64,000 bases of DNA from Methanobacterium_C sp963845285 (GCA_963845285.1 CAWJRO010000021.1:33649-97648), one strand, 5' to 3'; shown: positions 27,132-36,305, counted from the first letter of the stretch. Translations and numbers: made by a program. The notes: generated by a model not told the origin, from the letters alone.

Positions 27132-28898
27132 AGAGGCTGACCCATAATTATATTATTTTTTTATGGTTTGTTATTATTATCTTTTTTTTATTGGCTTTTT
27201 GTGATGGTTAATTATATATTTGTGGTTATTCTAGTATTTATTATAGTGTTTGTGTTTGTTTGGAGGTTATGTTTTTGGTTTTACGTGAAGATAGAATGGG
27301 TCAGACTTTTTTAGTGCCAGTAGATTTGAAAGAGTTCATTCCAAAGAATCATATATGTTTTTTTATTGTGGATATGGTTGATCAGTTAGATTTTAGTGAT
27401 CTTGAGAATAAATATCGATATAAGCCTGGTAAACCTGCTTATTCGCGACGTATGTTAATGAGAATAGTTTTAATGGCTGCTGTGGATGGTGTTTTTTCAT
27501 CGAGAAAGATTATGAAACTTACAAATGAAAATTTCATTTATACGTATTTATCTGGTGTTGAATCACCAGATTTTAGGACAATTTTAAGATTTAAAATTGA
27601 AGCTAAAAAATTGATAGAAAAAGCATTTCAGGTTACTGTATTAACTGCAAAGAAATCAGGTATGCTTAATTTGGAACATATCGCCATTGACGGCACAAAA
27701 ATCAAAGCAAACGCTTCTAACAACAATAATTTAACAGAAAAAGAAATACAAACAATTAAAAAAATAATTCAAAAAGGAATTGATGTTGACAAAGAAGAAG
27801 ACGAATTATACGGTGAAGACAACGATAATGATATTAAAATGCCTTTAAATAAAGAAGAAAGAAAAAAATTGATTAAAGAAATATTTAAAGAAATGGAAGA
27901 TAATGAAAGCAAGAATAAAGAAGAAAATCGACCTAAAAAATCCGCAGTCAATATTATTGAGCAAGGACTTGAAAATCCTAAGAAAACTTTGGAAAAATTA
28001 GGAAAAGTTGAAAAACAACTAAAAAAAGGAGGACAAAAATCCGTTAGCTTAACAGATCCAGATGCACGCTGGATGAAAAATAAAAAGAATAAAATAGAAT
28101 TCTCATACAATTCCCAAATCAGTGTAGACCATAAATCCGGAATAATAGTCACAAACAGCGTAACACAACAACCCACAGACCACCACCAACTAATACCACA
28201 AATAAAAAAAATAATCAAAACAACAGGACCAATACCAACTAAAACATGCATAAGTGCCGATAATGGATACTTTACACAAGACAATATGGAATACATCCAT
28301 GAACAGAAATTAGATGCATATATACCCAACCGAAAACAAGCACATACAGCTAAAACATGTAAAAAAGATATAAACAGATTTTCTAAGCACAATTTCAAAT
28401 ATGATCCTCATAATAAGTTATATATCTGTCCAAATAATAAAAAATTATCATATCAAAAGACTTATAGATATAATAACAAAATACGAGAACAATATTACAC
28501 CCATGAGTGTTTAAAATGTTCAGATCAAACCAGCTGCGCTGGAAAGAATCGTATGAAGATAATAACTGATTATAGTGGTGATTTAGCGAGAAAGATGTTT
28601 TTAAAGATGGAAACACCTGAAGCGAAATTGGAATTTGCAAAACGCAAAGAAACCGTTGAATGGCCATTTGGGAATATAAAACAAAATTTAAAGTTCACAG
28701 AATATTATACAAGGGGATTAGAACAAATAAGAACAGAAAACAATCTAATATGCATAGCACACAACATAAAACGAATATTTAACATAATAACAAAAAAATC
28801 CACCCAAATAATCCCAAAAAACCCAACAACCCCTATCTAAAACAAAAATCCATCCAAAAAAAAAATAATTTTACAAAAAAAATAATGACTCAGCCTCT
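27132..28898 (+). mobile_element. Insertion sequence, IS1182-like, complete
   Basis: A 1767-bp element with terminal inverted repeats: the left end AGAGGCTGACCCATAATTAT and the right end, read inward, AGAGGCTGAGTCATTATTTT. It contains a single transposase gene occupying almost its whole length. TTTA-like AT-rich sequence flanks both sides, but I cannot fix a target duplication. The first eight bases of its ends are those of the small MITE family in this window. Confidence 0.85.
27269..28840 (+). CDS. IS1182-type DDE transposase
   Basis: A 523-residue transposase that appears intact. The N-terminal domain is typical (MGQTFLVPVDLKEFIPKNHI, then FSDLENKYRYKPGKPAYSRR). The catalytic residues are seen in HIAIDGTKIKAN (first Asp), CISADNGYF (second Asp) and KRKETVEWPFGNIK (Glu). 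A Lys/Glu-rich insert of about 90 residues separates the first two, and the zinc-like Cys pairs CPNNK and CLKCSDQTSC lie before the Glu domain. GGAGGT lies immediately before ATG 27269. TTG 27275 is better spaced from that site and is an equally likely start. Confidence 0.9.
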   Translation: MFLVLREDRMGQTFLVPVDLKEFIPKNHICFFIVDMVDQLDFSDLENKYRYKPGKPAYSRRMLMRIVLMAAVDGVFSSRKIMKLTNENFIYTYLSGVESPDFRTILRFKIEAKKLIEKAFQVTVLTAKKSGMLNLEHIAIDGTKIKANASNNNNLTEKEIQTIKKIIQKGIDVDKEEDELYGEDNDNDIKMPLNKEERKKLIKEIFKEMEDNESKNKEENRPKKSAVNIIEQGLENPKKTLEKLGKVEKQLKKGGQKSVSLTDPDARWMKNKKNKIEFSYNSQISVDHKSGIIVTNSVTQQPTDHHQLIPQIKKIIKTTGPIPTKTCISADNGYFTQDNMEYIHEQKLDAYIPNRKQAHTAKTCKKDINRFSKHNFKYDPHNKLYICPNNKKLSYQKTYRYNNKIREQYYTHECLKCSDQTSCAGKNRMKIITDYSGDLARKMFLKMETPEAKLEFAKRKETVEWPFGNIKQNLKFTEYYTRGLEQIRTENNLICIAHNIKRIFNIITKKSTQIIPKNPTTPI

Positions 28899-29257
28899 TT
28901 AATGAAAAAAAACAAGAAACCGCTAAAGTGTCTATGTAATGAAATAATAATCTCAATTTTTTGATCGTGTTGAGGTGCCAGTTCCTTAAGCAGCTCTTTC
29001 AAATTTATTTCATCAAATAAATCAAGCTCTCCATTTTTATATTATTACTGCATGAGTTTCTCTTTTAACATATTCAACCATTTTGTCTTTTAACTTAATT
29101 CTTCAAATGATAAGTTAATGGATGTAATTATTAAACTTTATTAAATTGTCTTGAAAATATTAATAACACATAATTCGTATATAATTTTATAATCCTTTTG
29201 AATAAATTGAATAAATACAGGTTTAACTACTAAAATTAATAAATATCCTGAAGGTGT
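28899..29257. other. Region after the IS with a decayed coding fragment on the minus strand
   Basis: On the minus strand between about 29090 and 28915 one reads MVEYVKRETHAVII, a stop, then after a frame change ELDLFDEINLKELLKELAPQ and HDQKIEIIISLHRHF. The composition is protein-like, and it ends at the IS border. It may be a gene broken near or by the IS, but I do not recognise the family. Confidence 0.35.
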
Positions 29258-29821
29258 TTGAAAATTAGATATGATCTTGCTGCTGCACTGATAATCATCG
29301 TAATGGTCGTAATGGTCGTTTCCATAAGCGGATGCACTAATCACACCCAAAACACTGTAAATAATAATAAAACCTTTTCTGAGGAAGGTTTAACCTTCAG
29401 TTATCCTGAAAGCTGGACTTTAAATCAGACCCAGTTTCCTCAAAATGTATCAAACTACAACCTTAAACAGCTTGGAACACTATCAGCACCTCAGGGATTC
29501 AACGTGTTCATTGAAAAATCAGCGTCACCAGCTTCTTCTTCTGATTACATCCAGAAATTTAAAGATCTAAGTGCAATGGGTATAAATAATATTAACACAA
29601 CCATAAACTCGGAAAATAACACGTTGATCAATGGTTTAAACGTTTATGAAATAATAATGACAGTTAATGACCCTCAATATAATATGCCTCAAAAAGTACT
29701 CTGTGTTGTGGTTGAGAAAGGTCAAAATGTGTATATGATGCAGTTCATTACGGAAAAGGGTTCTTTTGATGAGTATCTGCCAATATTCAATAATGTAACG
29801 TCTACAATAAAATTAGCATAG
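29258..29821 (+). CDS. Lipoprotein with PsbP-like domain
   Basis: A 187-residue secreted lipoprotein: a hydrophobic N-terminus of about 20 residues ends in the lipobox SISGC, followed by an Asn/Thr-rich linker. The rest (FSEEGLTFSYPESWTLNQTQ, GFNVFIEKSA, VYMMQFITEKGSFDEYLPIF) has the strand pattern and closing helix of PsbP/DcrB-like domains, common in Methanobacterium surface lipoproteins of unknown function. The start is TTG 29258; AAGGTG lies only one base before it, a short spacing. It is followed 46 bases later by a membrane protein gene, probably in one transcript. Confidence 0.75.
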   Translation: MKIRYDLAAALIIIVMVVMVVSISGCTNHTQNTVNNNKTFSEEGLTFSYPESWTLNQTQFPQNVSNYNLKQLGTLSAPQGFNVFIEKSASPASSSDYIQKFKDLSAMGINNINTTINSENNTLINGLNVYEIIMTVNDPQYNMPQKVLCVVVEKGQNVYMMQFITEKGSFDEYLPIFNNVTSTIKLA

Positions 29822-29867
29822 TTATTTCATTTTTTGAATAAATTAACTTAAAAAGGAGATATGAATT

Positions 29868-30350
29868 TTGGATTCAACAATATTAATTACAATTATTGTA
29901 ATTGCAGTGGTGATTTTTTTTATTTCGAGAAAACAACTGCGTGAAAAGGAAGTGAAACCTCGAAAATTAATTACAGTTCCTGTGATCATGCTTTTGATAA
30001 CGGCTGGAACCATCTACCAAACAATGTTTTCTGGTATCTTTGGATTTATTCTTGTTTTAGGAGGATTCTTAATTGGAGCTCTTGTAGGATACTTCATGGG
30101 GACACTCTTTAAAATGCGTGTTACAGATGAAGGCACAGTGATGATGAAAGGTTCTATAATCACAGTTTCCGTATGGATTCTTCTTATTGTAGTTAAAATC
30201 TACAGTGAATCAGTACTTGGAGGTGGAAACACCCATATTAACAATATAACCTCAATGTTTCTGGCCATGACAATGGGAACCATGATTGTGAGACGTTTAG
30301 CGATTTATAGGAAGTATACTGAACATAAAAACAGTTTACTAGATATATAA
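29868..30350 (+). CDS. Membrane protein resembling CcdC/DUF1453
   Basis: A 160-residue protein with four to five membrane helices. The layout of an N-terminal helix with a basic ISRKQLREKEVKPRK loop, glycine-rich helices (GFILVLGGFLIGALVGYFMG), a short KMRVTDEGTVMMKGS hairpin and a C-terminal RRLAIYRKY resembles the CcdC/DUF1453 family. TTG 29868 is the start, since AAGGAGAT ends seven bases before it; the ATG at 29861 opens a different, short frame. It is probably co-transcribed with the lipoprotein gene upstream. Function unknown. Confidence 0.7.
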   Translation: MDSTILITIIVIAVVIFFISRKQLREKEVKPRKLITVPVIMLLITAGTIYQTMFSGIFGFILVLGGFLIGALVGYFMGTLFKMRVTDEGTVMMKGSIITVSVWILLIVVKIYSESVLGGGNTHINNITSMFLAMTMGTMIVRRLAIYRKYTEHKNSLLDI

Positions 30351-30395
30351 CTCATTACAACTTTAAATGAGTTTTTGAATTTTTTTTGTATAAAA

Positions 30396-30502
30396 GAGGT
30401 TGTCTCATGATTACTTTTGACACATGTAATTTTGCTTATTTTTGAACTTAAAGCTTTATTTGTCATTATTTTTTTGCAAATTCTGAACTATGAGACATCC
30501 TC
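30396..30502. mobile_element. MITE-like element, copy 5, with 5-bp target duplication
   Basis: Starts GAGGTTGTCTCATGATTA and ends ACTATGAGACATCCTC. TAAAA flanks it directly on both sides (30391-30395 and 30503-30507), a clean five-base target-site duplication that shows transposition. The body includes TTTTGCTTATTTTTGAACTT and GCTTTATTTGTCATTA. Confidence 0.88.
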
Positions 30503-30571
30503 TAAAAACCATAGAACCCTTTCAAGTATCTCATGGATAATTATTTATCTGAAAATTAATTATCATTGTTT

Positions 30572-31411
30572 ATGTCTAGAGAAAGTATTTACAAAAGATA
30601 TATACCTGCAGCCACGCCTGATGAAGAAAACAGCGGTTATACCTATTGGTTCATCTTTAATCAGAATAAAATGTTGGTAAAGGCTACAAATAACAAGATT
30701 AAGATTCCTTATGTAAGATCTCTGGAAGAACTGAATATTTCTCCAGTTAGGGCACAGTACTTTGGTACACTGCAGGGACATCCATGTTACTCTGCAGAAG
30801 TTTTCCCAGAAATGAATGCTCCGGAAGAAATGACTTTTAGAGACTTAAAATCATTATACGGTGATTTAGATGAAGATATATTTATTTTATCAGGTAAAGC
30901 TTTTCAAATCGTAAATTGGGATAAAACTCACCAGTTTTGCGGTAAATGCGGTGCTCCTACCGAGACGATGGAGAATGAAATGGCCAAAATTTGTCCAGAA
31001 TGTGGATTTATTAGTTTTACGCGCATTTCTCCAGCAGTGATAACTGCGATTATAAAGGACGGCGAAATACTCATGGCCAAGCATGTGCGCACCCCTGGAA
31101 ATATGTACGGTCTTATTGCAGGATTTTTAGAAGCTGGCGAAACCCTGAAAGAAGCCGTAGAAAGGGAGATTATGGAAGAAGTAGGTTTAAAAGTCAAAAA
31201 TATAAAATATTTTGGAAGTCAGCCCTGGCCGTTTCCTAATTCTCTCATGGTTGGTTTTACGGCTGAGTATGAAAGTGGAGAGATAAATGTTGATGGGAAT
31301 GAAATAACAGATGCAGCATGGTTCGATGCAGATAAACTTCTAGATATACCTTCCAAGATGAGTATTGCCCGGGAACTTATTGATTGGTATATTGATAATT
31401 ATTCAAGTTGA
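30572..31411 (+). CDS. nudC: NADH pyrophosphatase / NAD-capped RNA hydrolase, Nudix
   Basis: A 279-residue NudC-family hydrolase that splits NADH to NMNH and AMP and in bacteria removes NAD caps from RNA. An N-terminal domain precedes a zinc ribbon (FCGKCGAPTE and CPECGFIS; residues about 120-150). The Nudix box follows as GFLEAGETLKEAVEREIMEE then VGL, a full GX5EX7REUXEEXGU. The family-specific SQPWPFPNSLMVGF comes after it. ATG 30572 is preferred over the TTG two codons earlier; no ribosome site is seen, so a leaderless transcript is likely. It starts 70 bases after a mobile element. Confidence 0.93.
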   Translation: MSRESIYKRYIPAATPDEENSGYTYWFIFNQNKMLVKATNNKIKIPYVRSLEELNISPVRAQYFGTLQGHPCYSAEVFPEMNAPEEMTFRDLKSLYGDLDEDIFILSGKAFQIVNWDKTHQFCGKCGAPTETMENEMAKICPECGFISFTRISPAVITAIIKDGEILMAKHVRTPGNMYGLIAGFLEAGETLKEAVEREIMEEVGLKVKNIKYFGSQPWPFPNSLMVGFTAEYESGEINVDGNEITDAAWFDADKLLDIPSKMSIARELIDWYIDNYSS

Positions 31412-31507
31412 AAGGAGCCGAAAAGAAGGAATATTAATCCTTTTACAGAATTAAAATATAGATTAAGGTACTTAACTTCCCTTAAATGCTTAATTTCCCT
31501 CAGATAC

Positions 31508-32674
31508 TTATTTTCCTTCATATAATTCTTTAACCTTCTTCAACTCTTTAATTATTTGAATACCCTGCGTGCAATGTTTTTCACATTCACCACACTCGGT
31601 GCATGCTGAGGCCATTTCATTGGTCACAATACTAACTTCATATGAAAATTGGAAGTTTCCTTTCGTTTCTGGACTGCCAAAGAGATAATAATCGTTGTAT
31701 TTTGCAAAGTTTTCAGGGATGTTTACACCTGAAGGGCAGGGTAAGCAGTAACCGCAACCTGTACAATCAACTTGTAATTTTGCTTTAATAGCTGTTTTTG
31801 CCTGATTTATGATCTCTAATTCTTCATCTGTTAAGGAATCTGGCTGGGCTTCATTTGCAATTTTTAAATTCTCTTTAACATCTTCCAGAGTATTCATGCC
31901 GCTCAGCACCACAGATACCTCAGGATGGTTCCACACCCATCTTAAAGCCCATTCTGCAGGTGATCTCTTCACATCTGCTTTTTTAAATATATCATGAACT
32001 TCTTCAGGAATACTTGAAACGATCTGACCACCTCGTAGAGGTTCCATAACTGCCACACCCAAACCTTTTTTATATGCATATTCCAGACCCTCTGTTCCTG
32101 CCTGATACTCATCATCCAAATAGTTGTACTGGATCAGGCAGAAAGACCAGTCGTAGTGGTCTACCACTTCTTTAAATAGTTCAATTCGATCATGGAATGA
32201 AAATCCCGCGTGTTTTATTTTGCCATCGGCAATGGCATGATCTAAAAATTCTTCAAAGCCCAGTTCTTTGAGATTATCCCAGTAAACCTTATTGATGCCG
32301 TGAACCATATAAAAATCAATACAATCTGTTTCTAGACGTTCCAATTGTTCATCCAAGTATTTATCCATATCTTCTCGGGTTTCTAATAGCCAGCTTGGGA
32401 GTTTTGTGGCTATTTTCACCTTTTCTCTGTATCCATCTTTCATGGCCCTCGCTATGAAAGGTTCGCTTTCACCTCCCTGATACAGGCTAGGGCCATGATA
32501 TGGATATGCAGTATCTATGAAGTTAACCCCATGGTCAATTGCGTAGCGAACCATGTTTACAGCATTTTTTTCATCAATTTTAGTTGGATCGTTCCCAACT
32601 ACAGGAAGCCGCATGGATCCAAATCCTAAAACTGAAACCTTTTCATCTGTTTTCCCAAAATTTCTGTATAACAA
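31508..32674 (-). CDS. Aldo/keto reductase with C-terminal ferredoxin-like cysteines
   Basis: A 388-residue oxidoreductase. The N-terminal TIM barrel has the AKR signatures VSVLGFGSMRLP, FIDTAYPYHGP (catalytic Asp and Tyr) and IKHAGFSFHD. Residues about 330-375 add CTGCGYCLPCPSGVNIP and CTECGECEKHCTQGI, cysteine clusters able to hold iron-sulfur centres, as in the archaeal/clostridial branch of this family. The start is TTG 32674 behind AAAGGAGG at good spacing. It is monocistronic. The electron partner could be a ferredoxin rather than NADPH, but that is inference. Confidence 0.92.
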   Translation of the reverse strand: MLYRNFGKTDEKVSVLGFGSMRLPVVGNDPTKIDEKNAVNMVRYAIDHGVNFIDTAYPYHGPSLYQGGESEPFIARAMKDGYREKVKIATKLPSWLLETREDMDKYLDEQLERLETDCIDFYMVHGINKVYWDNLKELGFEEFLDHAIADGKIKHAGFSFHDRIELFKEVVDHYDWSFCLIQYNYLDDEYQAGTEGLEYAYKKGLGVAVMEPLRGGQIVSSIPEEVHDIFKKADVKRSPAEWALRWVWNHPEVSVVLSGMNTLEDVKENLKIANEAQPDSLTDEELEIINQAKTAIKAKLQVDCTGCGYCLPCPSGVNIPENFAKYNDYYLFGSPETKGNFQFSYEVSIVTNEMASACTECGECEKHCTQGIQIIKELKKVKELYEGK

Positions 32675-32889
32675 TAATATTCCTCCTTTAATAAATATAC
32701 GTTGTTAGATTCTTTAAATTAATAATTTAAAAAGTTTTACAAACATTTCAAGCTTTTTTTTATAAATGGATTTGATGGTCTGTTTGTAATGAAATATAAA
32801 ATGTTTAAAACTAATGATCTAGAACTAATTTAAGTAATTTTTTAACCATACAATTCTTAATTTTAATTGTTTTTCTCCAATTTAATCTT

Positions 32890-33282
32890 TTACCTGCTAC
32901 TTAACTCGGGATTGTTCAAAATGTTAATTAAAGAGAGCAGGGTTACAAATACCATTGTGAAAACAGTGATTAAGGCCATGGATATAGTAATGTCACTGTA
33001 CTGGTAGAAAATTGATAGTATGGTGCCCATGGCTGTGATACCATAAATAGCTGCTGTTTCACTCCAAAACGGTTTATTAGAAATAGTTGAAACTTTTTTA
33101 GGCTCAATGGAATCATATTTGGAAAGGTACAACGCGAATATCTGGAAGAAAATGTATACCACTAAGAACCATCCGAAGAAGTTGGAAATGGGAACACCAA
33201 AATAAGCTCCAGGATATGTCCATACCCAGAGGCCTTGTAGAGTTGAAGAAATGGGATCAACACTTAAATCCCACATTGACAT
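32890..33282 (-). pseudogene. Carotenoid biosynthesis (CruF/DUF422-like) protein, 5'-truncated
   Basis: The 130 codons encode MSMWDLSVDPISSTLQGLWV followed by WTYPGAYFGVPISNFFGWFL and three more hydrophobic helices. This is the C-terminal half of the Caroten_synth family (CruF/bisanhydrobacterioruberin hydratase-like), normally about 230-290 residues. Everything before the WDL motif is missing. The homologous frame runs only a few codons further up (NPDLVI) before a stop, and 21 bases on begins the 3' end of the duplicated membrane gene. The gene was cut by that rearrangement. If ATG 33282 is used, a shortened product is possible but unlikely to work. Confidence 0.65.
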
Positions 33283-33303
33283 GATAACTAAATCAGGATT
33301 TCA

Positions 33304-33717
33304 CTACTTTTTAACATTTTTTTCTAATTGAGGTTGTAATTTATCACAAACATGGTTTTCATCAGTTTTTATATGGAAATAATTGCAATTTGCTTCAAAC
33401 CCATCAAAAGACTGTGAATCCCAATATTTACACTTCAAACAATTATCACTAGAATTTGTATCTCTAAAATTAAATGATTTTTCTTTATTTTTCTTCGATT
33501 TCACGTGTATTACCGAGTAAAAAACCATGCCCAATCCCAAGAGTAGATACATAGCACCACCCATTACTGATCCTCGAGCTCCAGAAACTGGATTTTTAAC
33601 ATTTAAAGTTAGATATCCTGATTTTAAATTTATATAAGTCAAGATTATACCTATGAGAATGAAGATTATACCTATAACAAAGATAAGATTTTTCCAAGTT
33701 TGTTTCATTTTAATCAT
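33304..33717 (-). CDS. Two-helix membrane protein with C-terminal Cys motif, intact copy
   Basis: A 137-residue protein of unknown function. Helix 1 is IFVIGIIFILIGIILTYINL and helix 2 is GGAMYLLLGLGMVFYSVIHV, with a loop holding VSGARGSVMGG. The cytoplasmic tail has CLKCKYWDSQSFDGF, then CNYFH and VCDKL: four cysteines that could bind zinc or a cluster. ATG 33717 overlaps the stop of a small upstream frame (GATGATTAA), which suggests translational coupling; ATG 33708 is an alternative. A truncated near-identical copy lies at 26681-27028. Confidence 0.7.
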   Translation of the reverse strand: MIKMKQTWKNLIFVIGIIFILIGIILTYINLKSGYLTLNVKNPVSGARGSVMGGAMYLLLGLGMVFYSVIHVKSKKNKEKSFNFRDTNSSDNCLKCKYWDSQSFDGFEANCNYFHIKTDENHVCDKLQPQLEKNVKK

Positions 33718-33878
33718 CTTCCAACAATTCCTTATATTTCATGATATATTCAGTTATTCTTGTTCTAATTAAGTTTGATTTACTAACAGTTCCCATTGCA
33801 TTAGATAGTTTTTCCAAATCATTGGGCTGTTTTCTGTTAGTTTCAGTTGATTTGCTTCATTTTCTTTTCATCTTCCAT
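33710..33878 (-). pseudogene. Small frameshifted gene upstream of the Cys membrane protein
   Basis: From ATG 33878 the frame reads MEDEKKMKQIN and stops. One base over, it continues as SKSTETNRKQPNDLEKLSNA and then MGTVSKSNLIRTRITEYIMK to a stop overlapping the next gene's start. Removing one base near 33858-33865 would give a 55-residue protein. A good TATA box (AGTATATAAAAAC on the minus strand near 33915-33927) precedes it. The family is unknown. Its C-terminal end recurs at 26632-26690. Confidence 0.45.
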
Positions 33879-33947
33879 CTTTAATCGCTTAGTGATACCC
33901 CCATAGATTAGATTGTTTTTATATACTTTTTTGAGATTTATATTTAA

Positions 33948-34055
33948 GAGGTTGTCTCATAATTCATAAATCTGCAAAAAAATAAGGATAAATAATGTTT
34001 TAAACTCAAAAATAAGCAAAATTACACATGTCAAAAGTAATCATGAGACACCCTC
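33948..34055. mobile_element. MITE-like element, copy 6 (reverse orientation)
   Basis: Starts GAGGTTGTCTCATAATTCA and ends TAATCATGAGACACCCTC. TTAA lies at both borders (33944-33947 and 34056-34059), fitting a four-base target duplication. Relative to copy 5 the body is reversed (CTGCAAAAAAATAAGGATAA, then AAAAATAAGCAAAATTAC). Confidence 0.85.
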
Positions 34056-34395
34056 TTAAATAAAATACCTAAAATATCTAATTTTTTTTAAACATAATAT
34101 GTAACGTAGTTTTTTTCATAACCATGACCTCTGCATTGATACAGGGATCAGCTATCAATGTACTTGTCGGATATCTGAGCCTTTCTAAACCTAAAACTGA
34201 AAAATAATTTAATTCATCATAAAATTTAGTTAAAATGGTTAAATTTAGTTAATGGTTAAATTCTAAAAAATCGAAATAATATATTATTTGGAGTCTTTTT
34301 AGATAGTAATATTAAATAATAAAAGTTTAGAGGTGATGAAATTTTGAATGTTGTTTAAAAAGAAAATAATGGGAGAAACTTTCCAATTTTTCAAG
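34056..34395. other. Rearranged intergenic region with orphan gene ends
   Basis: At 34124-34204 the plus strand reads MTSALIQGSAINVLVGYLSL followed by SKPKTEK and a stop, which looks like the C-terminus of a lost membrane protein. At 34330-34349 a TATA-like AATATATTAT and a strong AGAGGTGATG site lead to a start that soon runs antisense into the MFS gene, as if a gene's promoter and first codons survived alone. Both readings are tentative. Confidence 0.35.
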
Positions 34396-35856
34396 TTATT
34401 TCCCAGTCACATTGTTTTTTTTAACTTCAATATCCATCCTGTCACTCAAAAACAGTTCTTTAAGGAACAGGCATATCACAAGTCCTGTAACACTTATTAT
34501 AAGTCCGGATATGAACACGTTGTGAATGGCCAGGTTCATAATTGCAGGTGGAACATTCCTGGCAGTTTCTATATCCATGTTCACAGAGAGGTTCACAATG
34601 ACTCCAAAGATTGGAAGGGCAACTGTTGCACCTATATTACGGAAAAACTGCATGGATGCAGTGCCAGTACCAAGGTCACGTTTTTCAACTGCATTTTGAA
34701 CTGCAACATTGAACACAGGGAAAATCATACCGGATCCTATACCCAAGATGGTGGAGTAGATTACCAGTTCAGTAATCCCTGTACCTGTGGTCATGGTTGA
34801 GAGGAACCACATACTTACGGTGATCACTGCAAATGCCAGAATTCCAAGCTTTTTGTAGGTTCCTGTCTTTGATATGACTTGTCCAACAATAACCGCTGCG
34901 ATGGTCAGGCTCACAAGCATTGGTGTTATTAACATTCCTGAAACTGCTGCACTCATGCCCTGCACTCCCTGAATGAAGAGAGGTATGTAAAGAATTCCAC
35001 AGAACATCACAGCACTTGCAAGGAACATTGCAGCTGATGAAATGTTAAATATGGAACTTTTAAAGAGGTGAAGAGGTAAGATCGGTTCTCTGGCTCTTTT
35101 TTCCATGAAAATGAATGTCACCAGCATAACTGCTGCAAATATGAAGAGACCTGCAACAAGGATTGATGAAACACCGGCATTTTTGACAAATGTGAGTGCC
35201 AGGAAAAGAGAGCTTAAACTGGCGGTGAGGCTTATGATTCCGGAGTAATCTATGATCTTTTCTGTTACAATCTGTTCAAGATGTGGGAAGTGTGATCTGA
35301 GTATGTATATGGCTGCCAGTCCTATGGGGACGTTAATGAAAAAGACCCATGGCCATCCCATGAAATCTGTTATTACACCACCGAGCACAGGGCCCATTAC
35401 ACTTGCAAAACCGAATACAGATGAGAGTATTCCCATATATTTCCCCCTCTGTCTTGGAGGGAATATCTCAGCGACCACAATAAATGGGATTGTTAAAAGC
35501 ACACCGCCCCCTATACCTTGCACTCCTCGGAATATTATAAGTTCCAGCATGTTCTGGGAAAACCCGCATATAACTGAGCTTACCAGGAAAAGGACTATTC
35601 CAATTATTAAAACCTTTTTACGGCCATAGATATCTGATAATTTTCCTGAAAGTATTATTGCGATGGTTGATGTTAAAAGGTAAATTGTGAACGGCCACAC
35701 ATAGTATGCCATGCCTCCGAGACTTGCTATAACTTTTGGCATGGCTGTACTCATGATTGAGTTGTCCAGTGCAGCCACGAGCATGGTGATCATCAAACCA
35801 GCCAACAGTACCTTTATATTTTTTGGACTTAAATTAACTTCATTTCCAGGGTTCAT
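34396..35856 (-). CDS. MFS transporter, DHA2/EmrB-QacA family
   Basis: A 486-residue 14-helix drug:H+ antiporter. Helix 1 holds the family motif LVAALDNSIMSTAMPKVIAS. Motif A is LSGKLSDIYGRKKVLIIGIV, motif B is in IIFRGVQGIGGG, and motif C in GFASVMGPVLGGVITD. ATG 35856 is used; the GTG two codons earlier overlaps the MarR stop and the GGAGTG ribosome site serves the ATG. It lies two bases after marR on the same strand, so it is almost certainly regulated by that MarR protein. The substrate is unknown; relatives export lipophilic cations and other drugs. Confidence 0.93.
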   Translation of the reverse strand: MNPGNEVNLSPKNIKVLLAGLMITMLVAALDNSIMSTAMPKVIASLGGMAYYVWPFTIYLLTSTIAIILSGKLSDIYGRKKVLIIGIVLFLVSSVICGFSQNMLELIIFRGVQGIGGGVLLTIPFIVVAEIFPPRQRGKYMGILSSVFGFASVMGPVLGGVITDFMGWPWVFFINVPIGLAAIYILRSHFPHLEQIVTEKIIDYSGIISLTASLSSLFLALTFVKNAGVSSILVAGLFIFAAVMLVTFIFMEKRAREPILPLHLFKSSIFNISSAAMFLASAVMFCGILYIPLFIQGVQGMSAAVSGMLITPMLVSLTIAAVIVGQVISKTGTYKKLGILAFAVITVSMWFLSTMTTGTGITELVIYSTILGIGSGMIFPVFNVAVQNAVEKRDLGTGTASMQFFRNIGATVALPIFGVIVNLSVNMDIETARNVPPAIMNLAIHNVFISGLIISVTGLVICLFLKELFLSDRMDIEVKKNNVTGK

Positions 35857-35858
35857 AT

Positions 35859-36305
35859 TCACACTCCACTAATTTTTAAAAGTATTTTTTTGATGTTTTC
35901 AGTGCTTTGGTACAATGATTCAAGTTCTTCATTGTTTAAGGGGGATAAATTCTTTTTAATTATTATTTCAACCTCTTTTTTGGAAGTTTCTATGAAACGT
36001 TTTCCTTTTGGGGTTATTTTTATTCTAATTATTCTACGGTCTTTTTTATCCGGTAAACGTGTTACCATACCTTCTTCGGCTAGTTTATCTATTTGAGTTG
36101 TCATGTTGGGTTTGGATATGTGTAATTTCTTTCCAATATATGATATTGGAAGGTCATTGTAATGTTCCAGTATTCCGAGTATTTGATAGTGGATATTTAA
36201 TCTTTGTTTAGAAGTTGCTTCTTCTGGTGTTGTTATTTTCTGATAAAAAATTGGAAAATATCTTACAAGATTATTTACCATCTCTTCCATTTGGGGTTCA
36301 TCCAT
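35859..36305 (-). CDS. MarR family transcriptional regulator
   Basis: A 148-residue winged-helix regulator. The recognition region is SYIGKKLHISKPNMTTQIDK and the wing VTRLPDKKDRRIIRIKITPK, with N- and C-terminal helices for dimerisation. ATG 36305 has GGTGA in front; the GTG three codons earlier is part of that site. It is the first gene of a two-gene operon with the DHA2 exporter. In the upstream region ATTTTAGTTC occurs twice at about 20-base spacing (near 36341-36370), a possible binding site. Confidence 0.9.
   Translation of the reverse strand: MDEPQMEEMVNNLVRYFPIFYQKITTPEEATSKQRLNIHYQILGILEHYNDLPISYIGKKLHISKPNMTTQIDKLAEEGMVTRLPDKKDRRIIRIKITPKGKRFIETSKKEVEIIIKKNLSPLNNEELESLYQSTENIKKILLKISGV

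Noticed and set aside
27769..28398. A 209-codon frame antisense to the transposase
   Set aside because: It mirrors the Lys/Glu-rich insert of the transposase as Phe/Ser-rich sequence, without a ribosome site or family match.
27132..28898. Exact target-site duplication of the IS
   Set aside because: TTTA-like sequence occurs on both sides, but the AT-rich flanks allow several alignments, so no duplication can be fixed.
34348..34800. A 150-codon frame starting behind a good AGAGGTGATG site
   Set aside because: Only the first few codons are independent; the rest is the antisense of the MFS transporter and does not look like a protein. I record the start as a possible gene remnant instead.
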